A stretch of 64,000 nucleotides of DNA from Aerophototrophica crusticola (GCA_001939945.1 MOEB01000011.1:1-64000); one strand, 5' to 3'. Positions 49,089-59,339 are shown, counted from the first letter of the stretch. The notes: generated by a model from the letters alone, not told the origin. Made by a program: numbers and translations.

Positions 49089-50099
49089 ATGAGAGGGATG
49101 ACGCCGGCCGCCCTGGCGCTGGCCGCGATGGTGGGGCTTGGCGCCCTGCCGTCCGTGGCGCAACAGCCCGCCTATGGGCCCCAACTGGAAGGGTTCGAGT
49201 ATCCCCACCCGCTGAAGCGCTTCGCCCTGGACAGCCAGGGGCAGGGCCTTTCCATGGGCTATATGGACGTGGCGCCGACCGGCACGCCCAACGGCCGGAC
49301 CATCGTGCTGCTGCACGGCAAGAACTTCTGCGCCGCCACCTGGGAGGCGACCATCGCCGTGCTGTCCCGGGCCGGCTACCGGGTGGTGGCGCCGGACCAG
49401 GTGGGTTTCTGCACCTCTGCCAAGCCGAAGGGCTACCAGTTCAGCCTGGCCCAGCTCGCCGCCAACACGCGGGCGCTGCTGGCCAGCCTGGGGTTGGAGC
49501 GGACCCTGGTGATGGGCCATTCCATGGGCGGCATGCTGGCCATGCGCTATGCCCTGCAATACCCGGACGCGGTGGAGCGGTTGCTGCTGGTCAACCCCAT
49601 CGGGTTGGAGGACTGGCAGGCCGAGGGCGTGCCCTACGCCACCCTCGACCAGCTTTACCAGCAGGAGCTGAAGACCGACGCGGCCAGCATCAAGGCCTAC
49701 CAGAGCCGCTTCTACTATGATGGCCAATGGAAGCCCGAGTACGACCGCTGGGTCACCATGGCCGCCGGCCTCTATGCCGGGCCGGGCAAGCAGGCGGTGG
49801 CCTGGAACCAGGCGCAGACGTCGGAGATGATCTTCACCCAGCCGGTGGTGCATGAGTTGGGCCGGCTGAAGCCGCCCACCACCCTGTTCATCGGCGGCAA
49901 GGACCGCACCGCCCCCGGCGCCAACCGCGCGGCGAAAGAGGTGCAGGCCAGGCTGGGCGACTATCCGGAACTGGGCCGCCGCGCGGCGGGGCGCATCCCG
50001 AACGCCACCCTGGTCCCCTTCCCCGACTTGGGCCACTCCCCCCAGGTGGAGGCGCCGGACCGGTTCCATGGGGAGCTGCTGGAGGCGCTGGGGCGCTGA
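49089..50099 (+). CDS. Secreted alpha/beta-fold hydrolase
   Basis: 336 residues from ATG 49089 with AAGGAGGTGACAGG. A signal peptide is followed by an alpha/beta hydrolase fold: the oxyanion loop VLLHGKNFCAATWE, the nucleophile elbow VMGHSMGGMLAM (Ser at about 155), an acidic residue in FIGGKDRTAPGA, and His in PDLGHSPQVEAP. All triad positions are filled. It is a lipase/esterase-like enzyme of unknown substrate, presumably periplasmic. Confidence 0.9.
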   Translation: MRGMTPAALALAAMVGLGALPSVAQQPAYGPQLEGFEYPHPLKRFALDSQGQGLSMGYMDVAPTGTPNGRTIVLLHGKNFCAATWEATIAVLSRAGYRVVAPDQVGFCTSAKPKGYQFSLAQLAANTRALLASLGLERTLVMGHSMGGMLAMRYALQYPDAVERLLLVNPIGLEDWQAEGVPYATLDQLYQQELKTDAASIKAYQSRFYYDGQWKPEYDRWVTMAAGLYAGPGKQAVAWNQAQTSEMIFTQPVVHELGRLKPPTTLFIGGKDRTAPGANRAAKEVQARLGDYPELGRRAAGRIPNATLVPFPDLGHSPQVEAPDRFHGELLEALGR

Positions 50100-50118
50100 G
50101 GGCCGCTTGCCGGGCCCC

Positions 50119-50463
50119 TCACTCGATCCCGGCCAGCACCGCCAGCTTGCCCCTGACCTCCCGCAGAACATCCACCGGCACCGCGGCGCCCACCGGGCGG
50201 ACGGGGCGGGCCAGTGTGTCGATGCTGCGGACATGGCTGGTCAGGATTTCCCCCTGGATCGGCAGCCCCTCCGGCAGGACGACGCTGGAGCCGAAGGGGC
50301 GGATGCGGGACGTGATGGGGCAGACGATGGCGAAGCGGCTGGCATCCCAGAACGCCGCGGGAGAGATGACAAGGGCCGGGCGGCGCCCTCCTTGTTCCCG
50401 CCCCGGGCGGGGGTCGAAGTCGGTCCAGACCAGATCACCCGCCTCGGGCCGGAACTCGCTCAC
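50119..50463 (-). CDS. mazF: MazF/PemK-type endoribonuclease toxin
   Basis: 114 residues from GTG 50463, which overlaps the antitoxin stop by 4 bp. The PemK/MazF core is AGDLVWTDFDPRPGREQGGR then RPALVISPAAFWD and VCPITSRI; the C-terminal DQVRSID-like stretch reads SHVRSIDTLARPV. MazF-type enzymes cut mRNA at short sequences. All conserved positions appear intact. Confidence 0.93.
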   Translation of the reverse strand: MSEFRPEAGDLVWTDFDPRPGREQGGRRPALVISPAAFWDASRFAIVCPITSRIRPFGSSVVLPEGLPIQGEILTSHVRSIDTLARPVRPVGAAVPVDVLREVRGKLAVLAGIE

Positions 50464-50702
50464 TCCACAGACTCCCGGCCCTGGTCGTCGCCCCAGTCGA
50501 AGGCGTCGCCCATTGCCTCCGGCGTCATGCCGGCCAGGAGGTCGGCCAAGGCATAGCGGGGCTTGGGCGTGGAGATGACGATCCGACCGTCCTCCACCAC
50601 CATGTCTACCCGACTGCCTTCCGCCAGTCCCACGGCGCTGGCGATGTCCCGCGGCACCCGGACGCCAAGGCTGTTGCCCCAACGGGCGACCTGCACCTGC
50701 AT
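50460..50702 (-). CDS. mazE: MazE-type AbrB-fold antitoxin
   Basis: 80 residues. The swapped-hairpin AbrB fold is MQVQVARWGNSLGVRVPRDI with VGLAEGSRVDMVVEDGRIVI. The acidic C-terminal tail (MTPEAMGDAFDWGDDQGRES) would insert into MazF. It is first in the mazEF unit. The start at 50702 is set by the family's beginning. Confidence 0.93.
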   Translation of the reverse strand: MQVQVARWGNSLGVRVPRDIASAVGLAEGSRVDMVVEDGRIVISTPKPRYALADLLAGMTPEAMGDAFDWGDDQGRESVE

Positions 50703-50886
50703 GGCGACCTCCGTCACGTATATCCGGCGTATATCCTGGACATGGCGCAGGGGCTCGGCAAGCCCATCGGTGGCAGAGGGGCACCCTTGATGGCACCCCA
50801 GCGGTCGTTTAGGGTGCCCCCCGCGTTTCGGCTGAACAGCGCACCGGCAAACGGGCCGGCCGAGGCGGGGAACGGGGCGGGGGAGC

Positions 50887-51819
50887 ATGGACGGAGCGGT
50901 CGCGCTGGGGACATTCCTCCAGCACCTGATCAACGGCCTCACGCTGGGGGCCATCTATGGGTTGATCGCCATCGGCTACACGATGGTCTATGGCATCATC
51001 CGCATGATCAACTTCGCCCATGGCGAGATCTACATGGTCGGCGCCTTCGTGGCCGTGACGGCGTTCACGCTGCTGGCGGTGCTGGGCATCACGGCGGTGC
51101 CGCTGGCCCTGGTGATCGTGTTGCTGGTGGCCATCCTGTTCACCGCCGCCTATGGCTGGACGGTGGAACGCATCGCCTACCGCCCCCTGCGCGGGGCGCC
51201 GAAGCTGGCGCCGCTGATCAGCGCTATCGGCATGTCCATCCTGCTGCAGAACTACGTGATGCTGACGCAGGGCGCGCGGCCCAAGCCGCTGCCGCCCGTG
51301 CTGACCGGCGGCATCACCCTGTGGCAGGGGGAGGGCTTCTCCCTCGGCATCACCTACATCCAGCTGTTCATCATCCTGCTGACCGTCGCGCTGATGACGG
51401 GCTTCACCCTGCTGATCACCCGCACCGCCCTGGGCCGCGCCCAGCGGGCGTGCGAGCAGGACCGGACCATGGCAGGCCTGCTGGGCATCAACGTGGACCG
51501 CACCATCAGCATGACCTTCGTCATGGGGGCGAGCCTGGCGGCCGTGGCCGGGGTGCTGGTGACCATGTATTACGGGGTGATCGACTTCTATATCGGCTTC
51601 CTGGCGGGGATGAAGGCCTTCACCGCCGCGGTGCTGGGCGGCATCGGCAGCCTGCCGGGCGCCATGCTTGGCGGCCTGCTGATCGGACTGATCGAGGCGT
51701 TCTTCACCGGCTATGTCAGCGGCGCCTACAAGGACGTGGCCGCCTTCTCCATCCTGATCCTGGTGCTGGTGCTGCGGCCCACGGGCCTGCTGGGCCGGCC
51801 GGACATCGAGAAGGTGTGA
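50887..51819 (+). CDS. livH: Branched-chain amino acid ABC transporter permease LivH
   Basis: 310 residues with eight hydrophobic segments. Family motifs are LQHLINGLTLGAIYGLIAIG, YTMVYGIIRMINFAHGEIYM and GRAQRACEQDRTMAGLLGIN (EAA-like loop). It is the first gene of livHMGF. No livJ/K binding protein is nearby, so the periplasmic component must be encoded elsewhere. Confidence 0.95.
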   Translation: MDGAVALGTFLQHLINGLTLGAIYGLIAIGYTMVYGIIRMINFAHGEIYMVGAFVAVTAFTLLAVLGITAVPLALVIVLLVAILFTAAYGWTVERIAYRPLRGAPKLAPLISAIGMSILLQNYVMLTQGARPKPLPPVLTGGITLWQGEGFSLGITYIQLFIILLTVALMTGFTLLITRTALGRAQRACEQDRTMAGLLGINVDRTISMTFVMGASLAAVAGVLVTMYYGVIDFYIGFLAGMKAFTAAVLGGIGSLPGAMLGGLLIGLIEAFFTGYVSGAYKDVAAFSILILVLVLRPTGLLGRPDIEKV

Positions 51820-51829
51820 GGGCCGGCCC

Positions 51830-53131
51830 ATGACGACACAAACCCTCACCCACCGCGCCCCCGCCCTGCTGAAGGACGCCGCCGTCGCGGCCCTGCTGGC
51901 GCTGGTGCTGTCCATCCCCTTCATCGGCCTGTACACGGCCAACAGCGACCAGGGCCAGGGTTTGGCGGTGCTGAGCCGCTGGCACTGGGTCGGCTATGTG
52001 GTGGCCATCGTCTTCGTCGGGCGGCTGCTGTTCAGTCTGGCGGGCGACGCCCTGGCCCGGCGCCGCATGCGCAACGCCGGCAAGAAGCCGCTGGTCTCCA
52101 TCGCCATGGGCCACACGCTGGGCCGGGCGTTCATCGTGCTGGCCCTGCTGTTCGCCGTCACCCTGCCCTTCATGCCCTACAGCGACCGGTACGTGCTGGA
52201 CCTCGGCATGACGGTGCTCATCTACATCATGCTCGCCATGGGGCTGAACGTGACGGTGGGGCTGGCGGGGCTGCTGGATTTGGGCTTCGTGGCCTTCTAC
52301 GCCATCGGCGCCTATACCTTCGCCCTGATGAGCACGGTGTTCGGCCTGGGCTTCTGGATCTGCCTGCCCCTGTCGGGGCTGGTGGCCGCGGCCTTCGGCG
52401 TGCTGCTGAGCCTGCCCATCCTGCGGCTGCGCGGCGATTACCTAGCCATCGTGACGTTGGGCTTCGGCGAGATCACCCGCATCGTCCTGCTGAACTGGCA
52501 GAGCCTGACCGGCGGCCCCAACGGCGTGTCCGGCATCCCCCGCCCCACCCTGTTCGGCATGAGCTTCGACCGCCGCCCGCCGGAGGGGCTGTCCAGCTTC
52601 CATGAGGTGACGGGGATCGAGTTCAGCAGCGAGCACCGGCTGATGTTCCTGTACTTCATCATCCTGGGTCTCGTCCTGCTGGCGAGCTGGGTGGTGTGGA
52701 AGCTGCGCCGCCTGCCCATCGGCCGGTCGTGGGAGGCGCTGCGGGAGGATGAGATCGCCTGCCGCTCCCTGGGCATCAACCCGACCGCCAGCAAGGTCAG
52801 CGCCTATGCCACCGGCGCGCTGCTGGGCGGGTTCGCCGGCTGCTTCTTCGCCGCCCGCCAGGGCTTCGTCAGCCCGGAGAGCTTCGGCTTCATCGAGTCT
52901 GCCTTGATCCTGGCCATCGTGGTGCTGGGCGGCATGGGCAGCCAGGTGGGCGTGGTGATCGCCAGCCTGTTCATCGTGCTGCTGCCGGAGTTCGCGCGGG
53001 AGTTCGCGGACTACCGCATGCTGCTGTTCGGCGCGGCCATGATCCTGATCATGGTCTGGCGGCCCGGCGGCCTGCTGAGCAACCGGGAGCCGACCCTGAA
53101 ACTTTCCAGCCTGAAGGGGGCCGGGCCATGA
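51830..53131 (+). CDS. livM: Branched-chain amino acid ABC transporter permease LivM
   Basis: 433 residues, with the extra N-terminal 120 residues (several helices) seen in long LivM proteins. The core is LNVTVGLAGLLDLGFVAFYA, RGDYLAIVTLGFGEITRIVL and GRSWEALREDEIACRSLGIN (EAA loop). It forms the pore with LivH. Start ATG 10 bp after livH; overlaps livG by 4 bp. Confidence 0.95.
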   Translation: MTTQTLTHRAPALLKDAAVAALLALVLSIPFIGLYTANSDQGQGLAVLSRWHWVGYVVAIVFVGRLLFSLAGDALARRRMRNAGKKPLVSIAMGHTLGRAFIVLALLFAVTLPFMPYSDRYVLDLGMTVLIYIMLAMGLNVTVGLAGLLDLGFVAFYAIGAYTFALMSTVFGLGFWICLPLSGLVAAAFGVLLSLPILRLRGDYLAIVTLGFGEITRIVLLNWQSLTGGPNGVSGIPRPTLFGMSFDRRPPEGLSSFHEVTGIEFSSEHRLMFLYFIILGLVLLASWVVWKLRRLPIGRSWEALREDEIACRSLGINPTASKVSAYATGALLGGFAGCFFAARQGFVSPESFGFIESALILAIVVLGGMGSQVGVVIASLFIVLLPEFAREFADYRMLLFGAAMILIMVWRPGGLLSNREPTLKLSSLKGAGP

Positions 53132-53985
53132 ACAGCGCGCTGCCCCTGCTGGAGGTTTCCGGCCTGACCATGCGCTTCGGCGGGCTGGTGGCGGTGGACG
53201 GGGTGGGGCTGACCGCCCGCACCGGCGACATCACCGCCCTGATCGGCCCCAACGGCGCCGGCAAGACCACCATCTTCAACTGCCTGACCGGCTTCTACAA
53301 GCCCACGTCGGGCCGCCTGCTGCTGCGCCACCCCAGCCGGGGCGAGGTGGAGTTGCAGCGCCTGCCCGGCTTCCAGGTGGCCCGCCACGGGGTGGTTCGC
53401 ACCTTCCAGAACATCCGCCTGTTCCCCCGCATGACCGTGCTGGAGAACCTGATGGTGGCCCAGCATGTGGGGCTGATGGCCAAGTCAGGCTTTTCCATCG
53501 CCGGGCTGTTGGGCCTGTCCGGCTGGCGCAGTGCCGAGAAGGGCGCCATCGACAAGGCCCGGCTGTGGCTGGACCGGCTGGAGCTGACCCGCGTGGCGGA
53601 CGAGGAGGCGGGCAACCTGTCCTATGGCATGCAGCGCCGGGTGGAGATCGCCCGCGCCATGGCCACCGACCCCCTGCTGCTGTGCCTGGACGAGCCCGCC
53701 GCCGGCCTGAACCCGCGGGAGACGGCGGCGCTGGGTGAGCTGCTGCTGTCCATCCGGGAGCAGTTCGGCATCGGCATCCTGCTGATCGAGCACGACATGA
53801 GCCTTGTCATGCGCATCTCCGACCAGGTCCATGTGGTGGAGTATGGCCGCAAGATCGCCGAGGGCACCCCCGACCAGGTCCGCAACGACGAGCGGGTGAT
53901 CAAGGCCTATCTGGGCGAGCCGGAGGAGGAAGAGATGCCGGCCGAGGTGGCCCAGGACCTCAACATCGGGGAGGCCCGGCCATGA
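53128..53985 (+). CDS. livG: Branched-chain amino acid ABC transporter ATPase LivG
   Basis: 285 residues. Walker A is LIGPNGAGKTTIFN, the signature region LSYGMQRRVEIARAMA (LSYG variant normal in LivG), Walker B LLLCLDEPAAGLNP, and the H-loop IEHDMSLV. The C-terminus has an acidic extension (EPEEEEMPAEVAQD). It overlaps livM and livF by 4 bp each. Confidence 0.96.
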   Translation: MNSALPLLEVSGLTMRFGGLVAVDGVGLTARTGDITALIGPNGAGKTTIFNCLTGFYKPTSGRLLLRHPSRGEVELQRLPGFQVARHGVVRTFQNIRLFPRMTVLENLMVAQHVGLMAKSGFSIAGLLGLSGWRSAEKGAIDKARLWLDRLELTRVADEEAGNLSYGMQRRVEIARAMATDPLLLCLDEPAAGLNPRETAALGELLLSIREQFGIGILLIEHDMSLVMRISDQVHVVEYGRKIAEGTPDQVRNDERVIKAYLGEPEEEEMPAEVAQDLNIGEARP

Positions 53986-54701
53986 GCCTGCTGACCCTGA
54001 AGGGCGTGCGCACCAACTATGGCCCCATCGAGGCCCTGCGCGGCGTGGATGTGGAGGTGAACCAAGGGGAGATCGTCACCCTGATCGGGGCCAATGGCGC
54101 CGGCAAGTCCACCCTGCTGATGACCATCTGCGGCCAGCCCCGCCCGTCCGCCGGGACCATCACCTATGAGGGGCGGGTGATCAACGACCTGCCCCCGCAT
54201 GAGACGGCGAAGCTGGGCATCGCCCAGGTGCCGGAGGGGCGGCGCATCTTCCCGCGCATGACCGTGTTCGAGAACCTGCAACTGGGCGCCACCCTGGCGG
54301 ACCCGCAGCACTTCGAGACGGACCTCGCCTATTGCCTGGACCTGTTCCCCATCCTGAAACAGCGCCGCGACCAGCGCGCCGGCACCCTGTCGGGCGGGGA
54401 GCAGCAGATGCTGGCCATCAGCCGCGCCTTGATGGGCCGCCCGCGGCTGCTGCTGCTGGATGAGCCTTCCCTGGGCCTCGCGCCCCTGATCATCCGCCGC
54501 ATCTTCGACGTCATCGCCGACCTGAACCGCACCCGCGGCATGACCATCCTGCTGGTGGAACAGAACGCCTACCACGCCCTGAAGCTGGCCCACCGGGCCT
54601 ATGTGCTGCAACAGGGGCTGGTGGTGATGCAGGGCGGCGGCAAGGAGCTGCTGGCCAACCCGGAAGTCCGGGCGGCGTACCTGGAGGGCGGGGCGCATTA
54701 G
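53982..54701 (+). CDS. livF: Branched-chain amino acid ABC transporter ATPase LivF
   Basis: 239 residues. Walker A LIGANGAGKSTLLM, signature LSGGEQQMLAISRALM, Walker B LLLLDEPSLGLAP and H-loop VEQNAYHA are complete. It closes the livHMGF operon. Confidence 0.96.
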   Translation: MSLLTLKGVRTNYGPIEALRGVDVEVNQGEIVTLIGANGAGKSTLLMTICGQPRPSAGTITYEGRVINDLPPHETAKLGIAQVPEGRRIFPRMTVFENLQLGATLADPQHFETDLAYCLDLFPILKQRRDQRAGTLSGGEQQMLAISRALMGRPRLLLLDEPSLGLAPLIIRRIFDVIADLNRTRGMTILLVEQNAYHALKLAHRAYVLQQGLVVMQGGGKELLANPEVRAAYLEGGAH

Positions 54702-54702
54702 T

Positions 54703-54785
54703 TTCCCTCTCTCCCCAGGGAGAGGGCGGGATTCTTGCTGCTCCCACCGCTCTCACCCGCCTCGCTGCGCTCGGCTCCCTCACCC
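54703..54785. repeat. Dispersed palindromic repeat (type CTCACCCGCCTCGCT), second copy
   Basis: CCCTCTCTCCCCAGGGAGAG and CTCACCCGCCTCGCTGCG resemble the block at 21893-21998. It lies between converging livF and the chemotaxis receptor. Confidence 0.6.
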
Positions 54786-56852
54786 CGCGTTCAGCGCCGC
54801 CACGAAGCGATGGACCTGGCCGCGCAAATCGTCCAGGCGCTTCTCCAGGGCGGCGATGCGTTCCAGCAGGCCGCCGGCGGATTCCCCGCCCGCCTGGGCA
54901 GTGTCGGCCACGGTGCGGACATTGTGCTGCAGTTCGGCGGTGCCGCTGGCGGCCTCGGCCACGGCGCGGCTGATCTCTCCGGTGGCGGCGTTCTGCTCCT
55001 CCACCGCGGCGGCGATGCTGGAGCTGATCTGGCTGACGTTCTGGATCACCCGGGCGATGCCGTTGATCTCCTGCGCCGCCTCCCCGGTCGAAGCCTGGAT
55101 GGCCTGGACCTGGGCGGAAATCTCCCCCGTGGCGCGGGCGGTCTGGTTGGCCAGGCTCTTCACCTCGTTGGCGACGACGGCGAAGCCCTTGCCGGCCTCC
55201 CCCGCCCTCGCCGCCTCGATGGTGGCGTTCAGGGCCAGCAGGTTGGTCTGGGCGGCGATGTCGCTGATCAGGGTGACCACGTCGCCGATACGCTGGGCCG
55301 CCTCCACCAGGCCGGAGACCTTCTGCACGGTTTCCGCCGCCCGGTTCGCCGCCTCATCCGCCACATGGCTGGAGTTCTGGGCCTGGGTGCTGATCTCCCG
55401 GATGCTGGCGGCCAGTTCCTCCACCGCCGCGGCCACGGTCTGCACGTTGTTGCTGACCAAGTCCGCCGCGTGGGCGGAGGCGGTGCTGAGGCTGGCGTTG
55501 TGGCCGGCCCGGTCGGCCAGGTCGTTGGCGGCCCCGGCCATCACCTCCGCGGTCTCGGCGACCCCGGTGATGACGCAGCCCACCTCCGCGTCGAAAGAGG
55601 CAGCGATGGCCTTCCGGGCCTCCACCTTCTCCCGCTCGGCCCGCGCCTGGGATTCGGCCTGCTCCGCCTCCATGCGGCGCTTGCCCTGGGCCTCTTCCTT
55701 GAATTTCTCCACCGTGGCGGCCATGCGGCCGATCTCATCCTGCCGGTCCAAGGCCGGGACCGCCACCGTCAGGTCACCCCCCGCCAGCCGCTGCATGGCC
55801 CCGGTCATGGCCAGGATCGGGCCGCTGAGGTTGTTCGCCACCCAGAGCAGCACGCCGGCACCCGCCAGCAGGGTCAGCAGCCCCACCAGCATCAGCCCGT
55901 TGCGGGTGGCGATGGCCTCCGCCAGCATGGCGTCCTCCGGCACCACCAGCCCGAAGGCCCAGGTGGTGGCGATGCCGGGGAAGCGCACCGGCACCATGAC
56001 CAGCAGCGAGTCGCCGCCGCCCCGCGGGTCCGTGACCATGCGGCGCATGGTCTCCCCACCCGATGCGGTGGCGAGGGCGTCCTTGAAGATCTGTTCCTGT
56101 ACCGGCTTGCCCACCTGGGCGCCGTCCGGGTGGGCCACCCACTGGCCGTCGGCGCTGAGCAGCACGGCATAGCCGGCGCCGAACGGCTTGATGCGGGACA
56201 GCACCTCCCCCACCGTCTGCATGGTCACGTCGATGGTGACGACGCCGCGGGCCACCCCGTCCTTGTCCAGAACGGGGGCGGAGGCGGTGGTCATCAGAAC
56301 CTCCTTGCCCTCCACGGCGTAGAGGTAGGGCGGGGTCACCACCAGCCGCTTTTCGGAAAGGACCCGCTGGTACCACTCGTTGGTGGCCTTGGGGTCGGAC
56401 ATGTCCAGGGGTTCGTAGCCGATCCCGTCGGCCTTGCGGAAATAATAGGGGGCGAACCGGCCCTTGGCGTCGCTGGCCGGATGGCCGACGAAGGGCGTGT
56501 CGTCCCCTTCCGGCCAGTTGGGCTCGAACCCGATGGCGGCACCGAAGAAGCGGGCGTCCGTGACCAGGCCGGCCCGGGCGACATCCACCATCGCGTCGCG
56601 CTTGCCCTGCCCGGACTTCAGCATGTTGGACATGCTCCCGCCCAGGGTGCGGGCGGTCACCAGGGCCCGGCCCACCGTGTCATGCACCACCTGGGAGGAG
56701 GCGCGGGCCTCCTGTTCCATCAGCACCTCGGCCGCCCGACGGGCGTCCGCCATCTGGGCGACGGTGGCGTAGCCGACCAGGGCCGCGATGCCCAGAAGGA
56801 ACACGGCCAGGACGGACAACAGGATTTGCAGGCGTATGGACAGGCGGCTCAT
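54780..56852 (-). CDS. Methyl-accepting chemotaxis protein with dCache-type sensor
   Basis: 690 residues from ATG 56852 (MSRLSIRLQ). A first transmembrane helix ([20 protein letters not shown]) is followed by a large periplasmic dCache-like domain ([40 protein letters not shown]), a second helix ([20 protein letters not shown]), HAMP and the signalling hairpin. The hairpin tip contains [20 protein letters not shown]. No CheR-binding pentapeptide is seen. The ligand is unknown. There are no che genes nearby. Confidence 0.94.
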   Translation of the reverse strand: MSRLSIRLQILLSVLAVFLLGIAALVGYATVAQMADARRAAEVLMEQEARASSQVVHDTVGRALVTARTLGGSMSNMLKSGQGKRDAMVDVARAGLVTDARFFGAAIGFEPNWPEGDDTPFVGHPASDAKGRFAPYYFRKADGIGYEPLDMSDPKATNEWYQRVLSEKRLVVTPPYLYAVEGKEVLMTTASAPVLDKDGVARGVVTIDVTMQTVGEVLSRIKPFGAGYAVLLSADGQWVAHPDGAQVGKPVQEQIFKDALATASGGETMRRMVTDPRGGGDSLLVMVPVRFPGIATTWAFGLVVPEDAMLAEAIATRNGLMLVGLLTLLAGAGVLLWVANNLSGPILAMTGAMQRLAGGDLTVAVPALDRQDEIGRMAATVEKFKEEAQGKRRMEAEQAESQARAEREKVEARKAIAASFDAEVGCVITGVAETAEVMAGAANDLADRAGHNASLSTASAHAADLVSNNVQTVAAAVEELAASIREISTQAQNSSHVADEAANRAAETVQKVSGLVEAAQRIGDVVTLISDIAAQTNLLALNATIEAARAGEAGKGFAVVANEVKSLANQTARATGEISAQVQAIQASTGEAAQEINGIARVIQNVSQISSSIAAAVEEQNAATGEISRAVAEAASGTAELQHNVRTVADTAQAGGESAGGLLERIAALEKRLDDLRGQVHRFVAALNAG

Positions 56853-56951
56853 CCGCAGGCTCCGGGTAGTCGGGAGGACCTGCACATACGATACAGTGCA
56901 ATTATCTAAAGTGTTACCTATTTTCGGGAAGGATTGCCGGTCGCGACCTTT

Positions 56952-58763
56952 TCACTCGGCAGCGCTGCGGTCGAACTGCAAGGCCGCCAGCCGGGCATAG
57001 AGCCCCTCCTGCCGCACCAGCTCCGCATGGGTGCCGGAGGCCACCACCCTGCCCTGCTCCATCACCACGATGCGGTCGGCGTTGACGACGGTGGCCAGGC
57101 GGTGGGCGATGATCAGGGTGGTGCGGTCGCGCATCAGCTCTTCCAGCGCCTGCTGGACCAGCCGCTCGCTCTCTGCGTCCAGGGCGCTGGTGGCCTCGTC
57201 CAGCAGCAGGACCGGTGGGTTGCGCAGGATGGCGCGGGCGATGGCCACGCGCTGGCGCTGGCCGCCGGACAGGCGGACACCCTTCTCGCCCAGGAAGGTA
57301 TGCAGCCCCTCCGGCAGGGCCTCCAGGAAGTCCAGGGCGTGGGCGGCGCGGGCGGCCTCCCGCACCTCCGCGTCGGTGGCATCGGGGCGGCCGTACCGGA
57401 TGTTCTCCATGGCGTCCGCGGAGAAGATCACCGGGTCTTGGGGCACCAGGCCCAGCCGGGCGCGGACATCGCGCGGGTCGGCCCGGCGCACGTCCACCCC
57501 GTCCAGCCGCACCAGCCCGGCCTGCGGGTCGTAGAAGCGGAGCAGGAGCTGGAACACCGTGCTCTTGCCGGCACCGCTGGGGCCGACCAGGGCCACTGTC
57601 TCCCCCGGCTTCACGTCGAGGGTGAAATCCTCCAGCGCGGCCCAGTCCGGCCGGGACGGGTAGTGGAAGCTAACCCGCTCGAAGCTGACGGCCCCCTGGG
57701 GGGGCACGGGCAGGGGCAGCGGGTCGGCGGGGGCCTGGATGTCCGCCTGGATGGAAAGCAGGTCGAACAGCCGTTCCGTGGCGCCGGCGGCGCGGGCCAG
57801 TTCCCCCATGATCTCTGAAAGCGCCCCGACGGCGCCGGCCACGACGATAGCGTAGAAGACGAAGGCGCTCAGCTCACCCGCGCTGATCCGGCCGGCCAGC
57901 ACGTCATGCCCGCCCACCCACAGGATCACGCCGATGGCGCCGAAGACCAGCGTGATCACCAGCATGGTCATGAAGGCGCGGACACGGATGCGCTTCACCG
58001 CGGTGTCCACCGCCCCTTCCACCGTGCCGGCGAAGCGGCGGCGCTCCATGTCTTCGCGCACATAGGCCTGGACGGTGCGGATGCCGGTCAGCACCTCGTC
58101 CACCGTGCTGCCCACGTCGGCCACCCGGTCCTGGCTGGCCCGGGACAGGACGCGGAGCTTGCGGCCGAAGATGATGATGGGCACCACCACCAGCGGCACC
58201 ACCAGCAGCACCAGGCCGGTCAGCTTGGCGCTGGTCAGCATCAGCATGACCAGGCCGCCGATCAGGGTCAGGGTGTTGCGCAGCGCGATGGAGACGCTGG
58301 AGCCCACCACCCCCTGCAGCAGGGTGGTGTCGGTGGTCAGGCGGGACAGGATCTCCCCGGTCTTCGTCGTCTCGAAGAAGCCGGGGGACAGGCCGACGAT
58401 GTGGTCGAAGACCCGCTTGCGCAGGTCCGCCACCACCCGTTCCCCGACCCAGGACACCATATAGAAACGGGTGTAGGTGCTGACTGCCAGCAGGCCCACC
58501 ACCCCCAGCATCACCAGCAGGGCCTGGTCCAGCAGGGCGGCGTTGCCCGCGGCGAAGCCTTCGTCCACCAGGGCCCTCAGCCCCTGCCCCAGCCCCAACA
58601 CCGTGCCGGCGGCGAACAGCAGCGCGATGCTGGCCAGCGCGATCTGCCGCCAATAGGGCTTCAGGTAGGGCAACAGTTGGCGCAGCGGCCGCAGGTCCCG
58701 CCGCTTGGTCTCGGCAGAATCCTTGATGGCATCATTGGCCGGGGTGGGTTCGCGGAACACCAA
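56952..58763 (-). CDS. MsbA-like ABC exporter (fused membrane and ATPase domains)
   Basis: 603 residues. Six transmembrane helices (about 35-310) are followed by an ATPase domain with VALVGPSGAGKSTVFQLLLR, LSGGQRQRVAIARAILRNPP and VLLLDEATSALDAESE. It works as a homodimer; the substrate could be lipid or drug. The start is uncertain: TTG 58763 or GTG 58760, with no clear ribosome site. Homologues sit next to rpmE in related genomes (recollection), which fits the divergent rpmE here. Confidence 0.9.
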   Translation of the reverse strand: MVFREPTPANDAIKDSAETKRRDLRPLRQLLPYLKPYWRQIALASIALLFAAGTVLGLGQGLRALVDEGFAAGNAALLDQALLVMLGVVGLLAVSTYTRFYMVSWVGERVVADLRKRVFDHIVGLSPGFFETTKTGEILSRLTTDTTLLQGVVGSSVSIALRNTLTLIGGLVMLMLTSAKLTGLVLLVVPLVVVPIIIFGRKLRVLSRASQDRVADVGSTVDEVLTGIRTVQAYVREDMERRRFAGTVEGAVDTAVKRIRVRAFMTMLVITLVFGAIGVILWVGGHDVLAGRISAGELSAFVFYAIVVAGAVGALSEIMGELARAAGATERLFDLLSIQADIQAPADPLPLPVPPQGAVSFERVSFHYPSRPDWAALEDFTLDVKPGETVALVGPSGAGKSTVFQLLLRFYDPQAGLVRLDGVDVRRADPRDVRARLGLVPQDPVIFSADAMENIRYGRPDATDAEVREAARAAHALDFLEALPEGLHTFLGEKGVRLSGGQRQRVAIARAILRNPPVLLLDEATSALDAESERLVQQALEELMRDRTTLIIAHRLATVVNADRIVVMEQGRVVASGTHAELVRQEGLYARLAALQFDRSAAE

Positions 58764-59011
58764 AGCGGGGACTCCGGGGGCGCTGGTCGGACAGGGACTC
58801 GGGTCGTCCGTACCGTCCTAGCCCCAGCCGGGCGGCGGGGCAACAGTTCCGCAGTCGCAGGATGGGAAAGCGGCCCTTTGCCCCCCTGTCCCGGCCACCC
58901 CCGCCCCGCATGCCACCCCTTCCCGGCCACAGGCTGGCGCCCGCGCCCGGGGGGTTGCGGAGGTGGGGCAAGTTGTATATAAGGCGCGCTTCTTTCTGAG
59001 GACCGCCGATC

Positions 59012-59236
59012 ATGCCGAAAGCCGATATCCACCCCGACTACCATGAGATCAATGTCGTCATGACCGACGGCACGACCTTCAAGACCCGTTCCACCTGGGG
59101 CAAGCCGGGCGACACCATGCGCCTGGACATCGACACCAAGTCCCACCCGGCTTGGACGGGCGTGCAGAAGCTGTTGGACACCGGCGGCCAGATCGCCAAG
59201 TTCAACAAGCGCTTCCAGAGCTTCGGCCTGAAGTAA
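59012..59236 (+). CDS. rpmE: Ribosomal protein L31
   Basis: 74 residues starting [20 protein letters not shown], ending RFQSFGLK. The cysteines of the zinc-binding C+ form are absent, so this is the zinc-free (C-) type. A TATATA at 58976-58981 may be a -10 box and TGAGGACC the ribosome site. The gap 58764-59011 contains no gene. Confidence 0.97.
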   Translation: MPKADIHPDYHEINVVMTDGTTFKTRSTWGKPGDTMRLDIDTKSHPAWTGVQKLLDTGGQIAKFNKRFQSFGLK

Positions 59237-59242
59237 GCTGCG

Positions 59243-59258
59243 CTTTCGAATTCGAAAG
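59243..59258. repeat. CTTTCGAATTCGAAAG palindrome, copy 4
   Basis: Exact 16-mer starting 7 bp after the rpmE stop codon, directly in front of the rpmE terminator stem. Confidence 0.75.
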
Positions 59259-59288
59259 GGCGCCGCGGGTAACCGCCGGCGCCCTTTT
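59258..59288 (+). terminator. Rho-independent terminator of rpmE
   Basis: GGGCGCCG (59258-59265) pairs with CGGCGCCC (59277-59284), followed by TTTT. Confidence 0.85.
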
Positions 59289-59339
59289 CGTGTTTGCGGC
59301 ATATCGCTGCTTTGCCGCTTGCCGGCGCCAATCCTCCCC

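Noticed and set aside
50119-50796. Long 225-codon version of the mazF frame
   Set aside because: The N-terminal 110 codons are antisense-quality sequence overlapping mazE; GTG 50463 gives the normal MazF size and a 4-bp overlap.
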